From an uncultured Faecalibaculum sp. (GTDB lineage Bacteria; Bacillota_I; Bacilli_A; Erysipelotrichales; Erysipelotrichaceae): a stretch of DNA of 35,027 bases. The translations under genes were made by a program, and so were the position numbers. Of the stretch, positions 15,450-24,471 are shown piece by piece. The notes under the pieces were generated by a model. The model had not been told where the DNA came from. It ran no database searches and saw nothing but the letters and a program-made list of their open reading frames with translations. The DNA is taken from NCBI RefSeq assembly GCF_910588395.1, contig NZ_CAJUPA010000026.1:1-35027 (forward strand). The letters run 5' to 3'. Each line of letters opens with the position of its first letter. The first letter of the stretch is position 1.

Positions 15450-15956
15450 ATGATCAAGGCGAGCAGAGTGATGAATGTGCCGGCAGAGGCGCTGTTCGAC
15501 ATGCTGATTGAAAGTGTCATTTACGATATCAAGCAGAGTACGGGCAAGACGGTCCGTCCTGCGAATTTCAAAAAGGGGACCAACTACCGCAAGCGCATCA
15601 AGACCAATGCCAAAGGGCAGAAGGGTGTGGCGGTGAAGGTTACGGTGACGGAGCTGGAACGCCCGCTGGTGTATGAAGCCCGTTTTGAGGGCGGCAATGA
15701 CAGCTACACCATTATCCGCTATGAGATCGAGAAACTCAGCGAAGAAGGGGACGAGGAGGGAGATTACATCCGGGTGACCTATTCCGAGGATTACAACGAT
15801 GTGGGCAAAATGAGCAAGCCTGTGCGCGGATTCCAGAAGATTTTCGCCAGAAGCAACCTGAAGCGGACCCTCAAGGGCATGGAGGACTCCGTGAAGGAGA
15901 ACATGAAGCTGAAAGAGGAGAAAGAAAAGGAAAAAAACGGAGACGCTGCTGAATAA
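15450..15956 (+). CDS. DUF3284-like protein
   Basis: The 168-residue soluble protein resembles DUF3284, a family of unknown function common in Bacillota, in its opening (SRVMNVPAEALFDMLIESVIYDI) and the KKGTNYRKRI segment. The first 130 residues look like an alpha/beta domain that may have the START/SRPBCC fold; that is a guess. The C-terminal 30 residues are a highly charged Lys/Glu helix (ENMKLKEEKEKEKNGD). The start at 15450 has GAGGTGA upstream. It stands alone between two terminators, and its stop lies within the stem of the second. Confidence 0.7.
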   Translation: MIKASRVMNVPAEALFDMLIESVIYDIKQSTGKTVRPANFKKGTNYRKRIKTNAKGQKGVAVKVTVTELERPLVYEARFEGGNDSYTIIRYEIEKLSEEGDEEGDYIRVTYSEDYNDVGKMSKPVRGFQKIFARSNLKRTLKGMEDSVKENMKLKEEKEKEKNGDAAE

Positions 15957-15974
15957 GCAGAATCTCCGTTTTTT
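15932..15974 (+). terminator. Terminator overlapping the DUF3284 gene end
   Basis: AAACGGAGA pairs with TCTCCGTTT, followed by TTT. The stop codon (15954-15956) lies in the loop, so the last codons of the gene form one arm. Confidence 0.8.
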
Positions 15975-16160
15975 GCGGTGTACAGGATTAATCCAGATCC
16001 AGGGGCCGCCTGCAAAATCACCACCGGCTGTCAATGTAAAGAACAGATTTCTCTTCACCTGCAAGCCGCAGGCTCCCTTACAAATATTTAACATGCAAGT
16101 CTCTGGAGCAGATCTGCTTCCTTCCGTAAAATGAACCCATTGCGAAAGGATGATCACAAG

Positions 16161-16967
16161 ATGAAATCTCCATGGTGGTTGCGCTTTGGACAGGGGCTGC
16201 TGATCGGACTGGGAGCCGTACTTCCAGGCATCTCCGGCGGCGTCCTGTGCGTGGTATTCGGTATATATCAGCCGGTGATGGAACTGCTGGCCAATCCCCG
16301 TCTGCTGTTCTCCAGACCCGCTCTCTGGAAACCGCTGCTTCCGGTATTCGTCGGGGGCGTCTGCGGTTTCCTGGGGGTGGCCAGGATCCTCTCCGTCCTG
16401 CTGGACAAATATCCCGCCCCTTCTGTCTGCCTCTTTGCCGGGCTGATCCTGGGCATGATCCCCGGACTGCTCCGGGACGCCGGAAGCCGGGGCAGCCATC
16501 CAGGTGACTGGACCTGTCTGTGGGCCGCATTCATCGTGACGATTCTGCTGCTGACCGGACTGCAGCTGGCCAGAATCACCATTGTCCCCAACTGGTTCTG
16601 GTACATCTTCTGCGGCATCTGCGCCGCCCTGAGCATCATTGCACCGGGGCTGTCATTCTCCACGCTGCTCATGCCTCTGGGACTGTACGTGCCTTTTCTG
16701 GCAGGACTCAGCAGCTTTCAGGCCGGGACCATCCTTCCTTCGGTGCTGGGGGCTTTGCTCACAGTGATCCTCCTCAGCCGGGTTGTGAATCATCTGTTTG
16801 AAACGAAGTATTCCCCGGCCATGCACGCCATGACCGGTCTGGTTCTGGCAGCTACCCTGGTCATCATCCCCTTCGGACAGATGTCCCTGATTGCCCTTCT
16901 GTTTCTGGCAGGTGGGATTCTTGCGGGGTATGAAATGGACCGGTACAATGCCCGGTATGCCGTATAG
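16161..16967 (+). CDS. DUF368 membrane protein (PopT-type undecaprenyl-phosphate transporter)
   Basis: The 268-residue protein has about eight hydrophobic segments. Its N-terminal GAVLPGISGGVLCVVFGIYQP is the DUF368 signature, and a second, related APGLSFSTLLMPLGLY lies near residue 175, typical of the inverted-repeat halves. DUF368 proteins have been reported to recycle the lipid carrier undecaprenyl phosphate across the membrane in other bacteria. I chose ATG 16161 because AAAGGA lies ten bases upstream, while the in-frame ATG at 16131 has no binding site. It is a single-gene unit. Confidence 0.85.
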   Translation: MKSPWWLRFGQGLLIGLGAVLPGISGGVLCVVFGIYQPVMELLANPRLLFSRPALWKPLLPVFVGGVCGFLGVARILSVLLDKYPAPSVCLFAGLILGMIPGLLRDAGSRGSHPGDWTCLWAAFIVTILLLTGLQLARITIVPNWFWYIFCGICAALSIIAPGLSFSTLLMPLGLYVPFLAGLSSFQAGTILPSVLGALLTVILLSRVVNHLFETKYSPAMHAMTGLVLAATLVIIPFGQMSLIALLFLAGGILAGYEMDRYNARYAV

Positions 16968-17028
16968 CCACGGGCATCCCGAGCCCTGGCACGCCCTGCC
17001 TTCCATCGGCAAAGAAACCAATATGCAG

Positions 17029-17065
17029 AATCCCCGGACACCACTGCAGGTATCCGGGGATTTCT
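17029..17065 (+). terminator. Terminator after the DUF368 gene
   Basis: A perfect ten-base stem, AATCCCCGGA with TCCGGGGATT, is followed by TTTCTC. It lies between two converging genes. Confidence 0.7.
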
Positions 17066-17083
17066 CTGTCTGTACAGAAACCG

Positions 17084-20000
17084 CTATTCCACGGCTTTCA
17101 GCGATTCCACCATTTCCACTTTCCGCAGGCGGTACTTCATGACGAAGTTCACCATGAGGGCGAAGAGAACCGTGAGTCCGAAGGCGAAGACAAAGGACAT
17201 CGGGGAGATGATGCGGCCGAACATCACGTCGTCCAGTTCGGCGAGGTTCATGATCAGACGATGCAGCCAGATGCCCAGCACCAGACCGGCCCCGCCGCCA
17301 ATCATGGCCAGGATCAGCGATTCCCGGTTGACGTAGGCATTGACTTCGGGTTCGGTGTAGCCCAGCACTTTGATTGTGGCGATTTCCCGCATGCGTTCGG
17401 AGATGTTCACATTGGCGAGGTTGTAGAGCACCACGAAAGCCAGCATGGCGGCGGAGATCACCAGCACCACGACCACCATTTTGATGGAGCCGATCATGTC
17501 CAGGAAATTCTGCTGGAGTTTTGAGTAGAAGGAAACCGAGCGGACGTCCGGCAGTTCCATGATTTCGCCGCCGAGGGTTTCCTCGAAGGAGGCACTCTGA
17601 TCGTCTGTCTGCAGGAGATACACGTCCTGGGGTTCCTCGCCGGTGTTCCAGGCACTGAATGTCTGTTCGGAGACATAGATCTGATGTCCGACGTACTGAG
17701 AGAAGACACCGGCCACTGTGGTTTCCAGGGACTGGTCGTCTGCGGTTTTCAGCGTCAGTTTCGATCCTTTGCGCAGATTCAGCTTTTCCGCCATTTTCTG
17801 GGAGACCAGCGCGCCTTCCTTCGGGACAGTCAGCGGTTCTCCCCCGAGGCTGTTCAGACGCACAAAGTCCTGCAGCCTGTCCGTGCCGCTGTCGGGGATG
17901 ATGTGCAGCGTGCCGGAGACGTCATCCTGGTCGATGGTCAAAGTCACCGGCAGGTTCTGTTCTTCAAACACCCCGGTGACGCCTGCAAGATCCTGCAGGG
18001 AGGCTGTCAGTCCGGGATCATCTGCGGTGACGGCGGCGTTGTACTGATAGATCGCGCCAAACTGCTCAGAGACAATGCTGGAGATGGAGTCATTGATGCC
18101 GAATCCCGCCACGAGCAGGGCACTGCAGCCGGAGATGCCAATGACGGTCATGAAGAACCGCTTTTTGTAGCGGAAGATGTTGCGCAGGGTGACTTTGTGC
18201 AGGAAGGGGATCTTCTGCCAGATCACCGGCACTTTCTCCAGCAGGATCTTCTTTCCTGCGACACCGGCTTTGGGCCGCATGAGCTGACTGGGGACTTCCC
18301 GCAGTTCCCGGCCGATGGAGAACAGCGTGGTGGCCAGGATCACCAGGGTCACGCTGCCGGAGGCCAGCAGCATGAGCCCTGGCTGGAGAACGGTCTTGAT
18401 GGTGTCAATGGTGTACATGGTGTTCCAGGCGTAGAAGATGATGTACGGGAACACGACCATGCCCACGGCGCAGCCCAGGATGGAGCCCAGGATGGAAGCG
18501 CTGAGGGAATAGAGAATGTACTTCATGGCAATCTGCCACCGGGAATAGCCCAGGGCTTTCAGCGTGCCGATGGTACTGCGCTGTTCGTCCACCATGCGGG
18601 TCATGGTGGTCATGCACACCAGGGCGGCGACGAGGAAGAAGAACACGGGGAATACCGAGGCGATGCCGTCCATGCGGTCAGCGCAGGACTGGTAGTCCCG
18701 CCAGGAATAGAACGAGTTGCGGTCCAGCACGATCCACTCCGGTTCCAGCTGATCCAGTTCATCCTGCGCTTCCTGGATTTTCTTCTGTCCCTTTTCGGTT
18801 TCTTCCTTCAGCCTGGTTTCGCCGTCTTTGAGTTCTTTTCTGGCGGTTTCCAGATCTGCCCGGCCCTGTTCCAGCTGTGCACTGCCCTGGGCGAGCTGTG
18901 TTTCGTGGCTGTTCAGTTCCTGCCGGGAGGCTTCCAGCTGTGCGCTGCCTGCAGCCAGCTGATTCTGTGCCGCTTGCAGTTCGGGCAGCCGGGTTTCGGC
19001 TTCCTGAATCTGTGCCAGCCCTGCGGCGACCTGCTGCTGTCTGGCTTCCAGGTCTGTGATGGCTGCCTGGGCCTGTTCCAGCCCGGTCTGGGCTGTCTGT
19101 TTCTGTTCTTCCAGCTGCGCTTTCTGCGCTGTGAGCTGCGCATGGGTGTCCAGAGCAGCCTGAATCTGTGCCAGCTGTGACTGCAGCTGTGTCAGCTGCG
19201 CCTGCAGTCCCTGAGCCATGTCCGGATCGGTGATGGCAGCCAGCTGGTCCTGCAGGGTCTGGATGCCGGCTTCCACTTGGGCTTTCTGTGCCTGCAGGGC
19301 AGCCGGATCGATCTGGGCGAGACCGGTGTCGATCTGTGCCAGCCCCGCTTCAATCTGAGCCAGTGCGCTCTGTGCCTGGTCCCGGGCTTGGATGGCCTGC
19401 GTCAGTCCCTCCCGGATCTGGCTCTGGGCGCTTTCCAGTTCCGGCTTGCGGGCCTGGGCTTCCTGAATCTGCGCCAGTCCCTGATTCAGCTGTGTCCGGG
19501 AACTGTCCAGTTCTGCCTGACCCTGCGCCAGCTGAGCCCAGCCCTGGTCCAGCTGGCTGCGGGAATCTGTCAGTGTCTGTTCGTTCCGGCTGATTTCGGC
19601 TTCGCCTTCCTGAATCTGTTTCCGGGCGTCCGCCAGCTGTTTTTCCCCTTTTTCGGTTTCCTCCTGCAGCTGTTTCCTTGCATCTGCCAGTTCCTTGCGG
19701 GGATCTTTGAGCCGGGCATCGATCCGGTCATCCGCAATGGCTTCCAGACGGTTCACCACAGGATCGGTGACATCGAAGTAGGCATCTCCATAAGTGTTCA
19801 GCTCTTTGGCCCCGCTGACGGTGATGTCGGCTTCGGTGTAATAGTCAGCCTTGACGGCGCTTTCCGGCACGAACAGGAAGCCGTCCACGGAGCCGGATCC
19901 GATGGAGGAGGTGCCTTTTTCATAGCTCAGGTACCGCGGGGTGAAGCCTTTGCCCACCACGGTGTATTCCTCATATTCCAAGGTGTCCGACAGCGGATCC

Positions 20001-20479
20001 TCCGTGCCGGAGTGCAGCCGGATTCTGTCACCGATCTGAAACGTGCCGTTGAGTCCGCTTTCTACACCGCCGCCTTCGATGAAGCATTCATCGGGTTTTT
20101 CCGGCAGCCGGCCTTCTTCCACCCGGAGCAGATTCATCTGCGGGTTTTCCGGCAGGGAAAACAGTTTCCAGACCTGTTCCGACTTGTTGAGCTGCACCAG
20201 CACATCCTGGTTGTACAGCCCCTGGACGCTTTCCACCCCCGGGACCTGCTTCATGGCCTCCAGATCCTCCTGGTTCAGCCCCAAGGTGGAGAACACCTGA
20301 ATGTCCTGCAGACCATACCGGTCGAAGTAGTCATCCGCGCTGGCTTTCATGTCCGGCGGACTGGCTTTGATGCCGGCGAAAAACGCCACGCCCAGTGCCA
20401 CGATGAGCAGGATGGAAAGAAACCGCCCCAGCGAGCGGCGGATTTCCACCAGCGTCTCCTTCAGCAGTACCGGCGGCAT
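17084..20479 (-). CDS. FtsX/MacB-type ABC transporter permease with a long coiled-coil domain
   Basis: The 1131-residue permease has one N-terminal membrane segment (about 20-38), then a large extracytoplasmic part. Three membrane segments follow after about 608, a second ectodomain after about 770, and a C-terminal FtsX-like triple-span domain (MVVVVLVISAAMLAF onward) ending ESLKAVE. Between about 255 and 580 lies a Gln/Ala-rich heptad region. Its middle, ITDPDMAQ near 418, looks like a turn, giving two arms of about 160 residues each. The arm ends share RKEL...EETEKG sequences (261-279 and 547-565), as if duplicated. FtsX-like permeases of this size usually act as efflux or mechanotransmission machines, and the substrate here is unknown. 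It overlaps the ATPase stop (TGATG). Confidence 0.85.
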   Translation of the reverse strand: MPPVLLKETLVEIRRSLGRFLSILLIVALGVAFFAGIKASPPDMKASADDYFDRYGLQDIQVFSTLGLNQEDLEAMKQVPGVESVQGLYNQDVLVQLNKSEQVWKLFSLPENPQMNLLRVEEGRLPEKPDECFIEGGGVESGLNGTFQIGDRIRLHSGTEDPLSDTLEYEEYTVVGKGFTPRYLSYEKGTSSIGSGSVDGFLFVPESAVKADYYTEADITVSGAKELNTYGDAYFDVTDPVVNRLEAIADDRIDARLKDPRKELADARKQLQEETEKGEKQLADARKQIQEGEAEISRNEQTLTDSRSQLDQGWAQLAQGQAELDSSRTQLNQGLAQIQEAQARKPELESAQSQIREGLTQAIQARDQAQSALAQIEAGLAQIDTGLAQIDPAALQAQKAQVEAGIQTLQDQLAAITDPDMAQGLQAQLTQLQSQLAQIQAALDTHAQLTAQKAQLEEQKQTAQTGLEQAQAAITDLEARQQQVAAGLAQIQEAETRLPELQAAQNQLAAGSAQLEASRQELNSHETQLAQGSAQLEQGRADLETARKELKDGETRLKEETEKGQKKIQEAQDELDQLEPEWIVLDRNSFYSWRDYQSCADRMDGIASVFPVFFFLVAALVCMTTMTRMVDEQRSTIGTLKALGYSRWQIAMKYILYSLSASILGSILGCAVGMVVFPYIIFYAWNTMYTIDTIKTVLQPGLMLLASGSVTLVILATTLFSIGRELREVPSQLMRPKAGVAGKKILLEKVPVIWQKIPFLHKVTLRNIFRYKKRFFMTVIGISGCSALLVAGFGINDSISSIVSEQFGAIYQYNAAVTADDPGLTASLQDLAGVTGVFEEQNLPVTLTIDQDDVSGTLHIIPDSGTDRLQDFVRLNSLGGEPLTVPKEGALVSQKMAEKLNLRKGSKLTLKTADDQSLETTVAGVFSQYVGHQIYVSEQTFSAWNTGEEPQDVYLLQTDDQSASFEETLGGEIMELPDVRSVSFYSKLQQNFLDMIGSIKMVVVVLVISAAMLAFVVLYNLANVNISERMREIATIKVLGYTEPEVNAYVNRESLILAMIGGGAGLVLGIWLHRLIMNLAELDDVMFGRIISPMSFVFAFGLTVLFALMVNFVMKYRLRKVEMVESLKAVE

Positions 20480-21183
20480 CAGTATTCAATCTCCCGGGCA
20501 TCCATGGGATGCGGATTCAGTGTCACGGAATGGATCTTTCCGGATTTCACATGGATGACTTTGTCCCCCATGGGCGCCAGGGCGCTGTTGTGAGTGATCA
20601 TGATCACGGTTTTCCGGTTCTTCCGGCAGGTTTCCTGCAGCACTTCCAGGACCTGCTTGCCGGTCTGATAATCCAGGGCGCCGGTTGGCTCATCACACAG
20701 CAGCAGCTTGGGGTTTTTCACCAGGGCACGGGCGATGGCCACCCGCTGCTGCTCGCCGCCGGAGAGCTGGCTGGGAAAGTTGGAAGCCCGGTCGGACAGA
20801 CCCACGGCGGCGATGGCTTCGTCGATGTCCAGAGGGTTCTTCACAATCTGGGCAGCCAGTTCCACGTTTTCCCGCAGGGTGAGATTCTGCACCAGGTTGT
20901 AGAACTGGAACACGAATCCCACATCGCTGCGGCGGTACAGCGTCAGTTCTCTGTCGTTGTCTTTTGCGATGTCGTGTCCGTCCACGATGATCTGGCCGGC
21001 GGTGACAGTGTCCATACCCCCCAGCAGATTCAGAATGGTGGATTTTCCGGCACCGGAGGCGCCGAGAATCACGACGAATTCTCCTTCTTCAATGGAAAAC
21101 GAAACGTCGTCCAGGGCGCGAATGGAAACTTCGCCCATTTCATATGTTTTTGAAACGTTGTCAAATTCAATAAATTCAGGCAT
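20479..21183 (-). CDS. ABC transporter ATP-binding protein (MacB/LolD type)
   Basis: The 234-residue ATPase has Walker A GASGAGKST (41-49), a Q-loop at FQFYN (about 93), the signature LSGGEQQR (140-147), Walker B LLLCDEP (160-166) and the switch His in MITHNS. It belongs to the subfamily that pairs with FtsX-like permeases, and its partner is the gene that follows with a one-base overlap. I chose ATG 21183 because AGGAG lies nine bases upstream; the longer frame adds residues unlike the family. Confidence 0.93.
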   Translation of the reverse strand: MPEFIEFDNVSKTYEMGEVSIRALDDVSFSIEEGEFVVILGASGAGKSTILNLLGGMDTVTAGQIIVDGHDIAKDNDRELTLYRRSDVGFVFQFYNLVQNLTLRENVELAAQIVKNPLDIDEAIAAVGLSDRASNFPSQLSGGEQQRVAIARALVKNPKLLLCDEPTGALDYQTGKQVLEVLQETCRKNRKTVIMITHNSALAPMGDKVIHVKSGKIHSVTLNPHPMDAREIEY

Positions 21184-21226
21184 GTTGTTACGCTCCTGTC
21201 TGAATAGTAACAGATTGGCCCGGGGT

Positions 21227-21255
21227 TTGAGGAGTGATGCCAAAAAGACTATCAT
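21227..21255 (+). promoter_or_regulatory. Promoter of the degV pair
   Basis: TTGAGG (21227-21232) and TATCAT (21250-21255) are separated by exactly 17 bases, placing the start of transcription about 17 bases before the first degV ATG. The same 95-base gap must also hold the divergent ABC promoter, for which TACTAT with an upstream TG is a candidate. Confidence 0.5.
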
Positions 21256-21278
21256 AAATGAATAAAAGGAGTATCAAT

Positions 21279-22142
21279 ATGAACGTTCGTGTAATGACCG
21301 ACAGCGGTTCGGGTCTGTCGGAAAAACAGGCACAGGCTCTGGGCATTGACTACCTGCCGCTGCAGGTATCCGCGGGAGAAACTACCTATCTGGACGGAGT
21401 GGATCTGACCACGGATCTGCTCTATGACATGCTGGAGAAGGGAGACATGCCCTCCACCAGTCTGCCTCCGCTGGGCATTGTGGAGGACTTCGCGGAGAAA
21501 TACGAAGAGAAAGGGGTCACGGATGTGGTGCTGATCACCCTGTCCTCCGGCCTTTCCAGCACCAATTCCACCGTGACGGCTGCCCTGCAGTCCCATGGTC
21601 TCAAGGTTCATACCCTGGATCTGTACACCACACTGGCAGTGGAATGGTATGCGGCCAATGCTGCAGCTCAGCTGGCGGCAGCAGGTGTGGCCCCGGAAGA
21701 AATCATCCGCCGGCTGCAGGAAGCCATTGACGATTCCAAAGGATTCCTGATTCCGGAAGACCTGGATCATCTGGCCAAAGGCGGCCGGCTGACGCCCATG
21801 GCGGCCAAGCTGGGGGGGCTGCTGAAAATCCGCCCGATCCTGGAAGTATCAAAGGATACCGCCGGCAAGGTGGATGTCTGGGACAAAGTCCGGACCACGA
21901 ACAAAGCCATCAAAAAAGCCGCGGAGCACATTCAGGAAAGTCTGACACCGGGCAAAGAATATGAATTCTTCGTCATGGATTCCCGCAATCCGGAAGGCGC
22001 AGCCCTGGCTGTGAAGTCTCTGGAAGAAGCCGGAGCCTCCCGGGTGCTGGAACATGCGCTGTATGCCGTCATTGCCAGTCATACGGGCATGAACGCCGTG
22101 GGTTTGCAGTACATTCCGAAGGTTGAAGGAGTGGCCATATGA
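21279..22142 (+). CDS. DegV family fatty-acid-binding protein (FakB-like), first copy
   Basis: DegV/FakB proteins hold a fatty acid and present it to the kinase FakA, which makes acyl-phosphate for phospholipid synthesis. The 287-residue protein has the N-terminal VMTDSGSGLS, the TSLPP motif (TSQPS in most members) whose Thr/Ser bind the carboxylate, the SSGLSSTNS loop, and LDHLAKGGRL. ATG 21279 is set by AAAGGAG eight bases upstream; the longer frame begins seven codons earlier without a site. It is followed by a second copy with an ATGA overlap. FakA itself is not in the window. Confidence 0.9.
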   Translation: MNVRVMTDSGSGLSEKQAQALGIDYLPLQVSAGETTYLDGVDLTTDLLYDMLEKGDMPSTSLPPLGIVEDFAEKYEEKGVTDVVLITLSSGLSSTNSTVTAALQSHGLKVHTLDLYTTLAVEWYAANAAAQLAAAGVAPEEIIRRLQEAIDDSKGFLIPEDLDHLAKGGRLTPMAAKLGGLLKIRPILEVSKDTAGKVDVWDKVRTTNKAIKKAAEHIQESLTPGKEYEFFVMDSRNPEGAALAVKSLEEAGASRVLEHALYAVIASHTGMNAVGLQYIPKVEGVAI

Positions 22143-23023
22143 AGAAACTCGCATTTGTGACCGATTCCGGATCCGGTTTCTCCAAAGCGTACTGGGAAAA
22201 GGAAGGCATCTATTCGGTTCCCCTGCAGCTGGACATCAACGGACAGAGCGCCGAGGATTATGAGACGGTGCTGCCGGCGGATATCGTGGAGAACCTGAAA
22301 CAGCAGGTGCCCATGAAAACCTCGCTGCCAAGCCTCGGGGCCATTGAAGACCTGTTTGAAGAACTGAAGGCCCAGGGGTACGACGGTGTCTTCGCGATTC
22401 CCATCTGTCAGGGGCTCTCCGGCACACTGAATGCCATGGAACTGGCCGCCCGGAATCAGGACCTGGAATTTACCGGATTCGACACCGGCAGCACGGCGGT
22501 TCTGCAGGCTTACTGCATCCGGCAGGCAAAGAAGATGTACGATGCGGGAAAGGACATTCCGGAGATTCTGGAATTTCTGAACAAAGTGTGTGACAAAGCC
22601 GACACGATCCTGCTGGTGGATGACCTGCAGCATATGAAACGGGGCGGGCGTCTGACAGCCAGTGCGGCGCTGCTGGGGGGACTGCTGAAAATCAAGCCGG
22701 TGCTCCATGACAACCGGGAAACCGATGGCAAGGTGGACGTGCTGGGAAAAGTGCGCACGATGTCCAAGGCCCAGGGTTTTGTGATCGACCGGCTGAAGTC
22801 TCTGGGTGCAGGACCTGGCTGGGATGTGACCGTGGCGCATGTGGGTGTACCCCAACCGGCGGAAGCCTATGCCGCCCGGATCCGGGAAGCCATTCCGGGC
22901 ATCACCACCCGGATCATCGATCTGGTCAGCGCCGTGGCGGTGCACACAGGACTGGGCTGTCTGGCGGTGCAGGCGTTTGATCCCCAGGGCGAGCTCATCG
23001 AGTACGATCTGACAAAGGCATAG
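22139..23023 (+). CDS. DegV family fatty-acid-binding protein (FakB-like), second copy
   Basis: The 294-residue protein is a paralogue of the preceding gene, with FVTDSGSGFS, TSLPSLGAIEDL, CQGLSGTLNAMELAA and LQHMKRGGRL at the same positions. The loop of the first copy, SSGLSST, here reads CQGLSGT. The two differ along their length, which in FakB paralogues goes with different fatty acid preference (saturated or unsaturated). Translation is coupled by the ATGA overlap, so both proteins are made together. Confidence 0.9.
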   Translation: MKKLAFVTDSGSGFSKAYWEKEGIYSVPLQLDINGQSAEDYETVLPADIVENLKQQVPMKTSLPSLGAIEDLFEELKAQGYDGVFAIPICQGLSGTLNAMELAARNQDLEFTGFDTGSTAVLQAYCIRQAKKMYDAGKDIPEILEFLNKVCDKADTILLVDDLQHMKRGGRLTASAALLGGLLKIKPVLHDNRETDGKVDVLGKVRTMSKAQGFVIDRLKSLGAGPGWDVTVAHVGVPQPAEAYAARIREAIPGITTRIIDLVSAVAVHTGLGCLAVQAFDPQGELIEYDLTKA

Positions 23024-23303
23024 ATCTTCCCGGGGTGCAAAAGTCCGCAGACAGAGAAGATGGAACAGAAAAGACAGGCGGTGCCTGTCTTTTCAGCATA
23101 TATTTCTGTATATATTTTCTGCATATAAGATGAACGGTCAGCTGTGCCAGCAGCGGGCTCACATGACCGGCAGGAACGCCCGCATACAGCAGTTCCGCTT
23201 CCAGCTGGCGTTTCATGGATTCATCCGGGCGGATATCCTCCAGACTGGCAGTACCCAGCAGCACCGGGACAGCAGCAAAGACAAAGAACAGTTTTTTCAT
23301 CAT
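22995..23303 (-). CDS. Small putative secreted protein, divergent to the LysR gene
   Basis: A 102-codon frame begins with MMKKLFFVFAAVPVLLGTAS, a good signal-peptide pattern of two Lys and a hydrophobic stretch, and has AGGAGG five bases before ATG 23303. The rest (DESMKRQLEAELLYAGVPAGHV) is soluble. The frame then runs through the terminator hairpin at 23068-23094 and 29 bases into the end of the second degV gene. Its natural C-terminus has perhaps been lost and replaced by that read-through, or the terminator simply lies in the gene. No family is recognised. The LysR regulator next door could control it. Confidence 0.45.
   Translation of the reverse strand: MMKKLFFVFAAVPVLLGTASLEDIRPDESMKRQLEAELLYAGVPAGHVSPLLAQLTVHLICRKYIQKYMLKRQAPPVFSVPSSLSADFCTPGRSMPLSDRTR
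23068..23094 (+). terminator. Terminator of the degV pair
   Basis: A perfect 11-base stem, AAAAGACAGGC with GCCTGTCTTTT, has a three-base loop and sits 45 bases after the stop codon of the second degV gene. The A/T-rich outer ends let it work on both strands. It falls inside the small minus-strand ORF. Confidence 0.85.
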
Positions 23304-23443
23304 ATTTTCCTCCTGTATCAGTCCTTCAGGATATCCTTGCCTATCGTGTAAGGTCATCCATTCACAAATGAAAACTGACTAATCTGGTCTTATTTACAGG
23401 TTTTTGCTGTGATCCGCTGAAACAGACACAGGAGGACCAAATC

Positions 23444-24319
23444 ATGAATCTGATGAGCCCGGAATACTTTTCCGCCCTGATCCGGCATGGAAGCTTCACA
23501 GCCGCCGCGAAAGCCCTGCACATTACCCAGCAGACGCTCAGTGCCCACATTGCGGCGCTGGAGGAAGAATTCGGCCAGCAGCTGGTGGAACGTACCAGTC
23601 CTGTCCGCCTCACCCAGGCTGGCAGAGTGTTTCTGGACTGGAGCCGTGATATGCTCGTGCGGCAGCAAAGGCTTTTCCATGACATGGAAGCCGTGGGCAA
23701 TGACCGGGGCGGGCATCTGAGGATCGGCATTGCCTATACCCGCAGCTGCATCCTCATGCCGGAACTGATCTTCCGCTGGCCTGACCGGTACCCGGATGTG
23801 ACGTTTCTGCTGTATGAAGCAGCCAATCCCGCACTGTTTGCCAAAGCCCTTCAGGGTGAACTGGATCTTCTCATCGGTGTGTTTCCCACCTGTCCCGGGG
23901 AACTGACTCTGTATCCGTATTACGAAGACGAAATCCTGATGCTGCAGCCGCTGGCAGAAGGAGACTATCCGCTGGCTCTGGGCTATCCCACGGAAATCGC
24001 AGGACAGGTGGGCAGACGGTGGAATCAGGACCAGCAGAAACCGGTCCTGGTTACATCGGACAATGTGCTGGCCCTGACGGAGCTGTGCCTGAAGGGCCAG
24101 GCGATTTCATTCTGTCCCCGGCTGATTCTGGAACGGGCCTATGGCAGCAGCCTGCAGGAAAAAGTGCATTTGCTGAACTTGCCGGACTACGCCCGGTATG
24201 ACGTGCAGTTTGCGTTGCCGCCGCACAGCCGGGGCTGGAAGCTGGTGGAGGCCTTTATGAACCTGGCCCGGGATCTGGTAGCCGGCAGCAGTCTGCCCGC
24301 GACACAGGTCAGCGACTGA
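23444..24319 (+). CDS. LysR-type transcriptional regulator
   Basis: The 291-residue protein has the LysR helix-turn-helix (SFTAAAKALHITQQTLSAHI, residues 17-36) followed by the linker helix and a substrate-binding domain from about 90 (LRIGIAYTR). AGGAGG lies eight bases before ATG 23444. The divergent gap upstream holds a TTCACAAATGAA element (23361-23372), a candidate T-N11-A type binding site. LysR proteins usually control the divergent neighbour, here the small secreted ORF. The effector cannot be told from sequence. Confidence 0.9.
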   Translation: MNLMSPEYFSALIRHGSFTAAAKALHITQQTLSAHIAALEEEFGQQLVERTSPVRLTQAGRVFLDWSRDMLVRQQRLFHDMEAVGNDRGGHLRIGIAYTRSCILMPELIFRWPDRYPDVTFLLYEAANPALFAKALQGELDLLIGVFPTCPGELTLYPYYEDEILMLQPLAEGDYPLALGYPTEIAGQVGRRWNQDQQKPVLVTSDNVLALTELCLKGQAISFCPRLILERAYGSSLQEKVHLLNLPDYARYDVQFALPPHSRGWKLVEAFMNLARDLVAGSSLPATQVSD

Positions 24320-24434
24320 ACGCAGAATGAAACCGGGATCTTTCGCAGCCGATGATGACAGCCGGGGCTGAAAAACGATGGGAAAGCCGTGCACACCGGT
24401 GAATCGGCAGCCCTGGTCTCCATCGGCTGGAGAG

Positions 24435-24460
24435 AAAAAAGGCGGAACGTGAGTTCCGCC
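24435..24460 (-). terminator. Terminator of the MFS transporter gene
   Basis: GGCGGAAC/GTTCCGCC with a four-base loop, followed by six T on the minus strand, lies 12 bases after the transporter stop. Confidence 0.85.
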
Positions 24461-24471
24461 GGGGGTCAGAG

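Noticed and set aside
17684..19180. A 498-codon plus-strand frame inside the ABC permease
   Set aside because: It is the mirror of the repetitive coiled-coil coding sequence; its Cys/Leu/Phe repeats reflect the reversed Gln/Ala codons.
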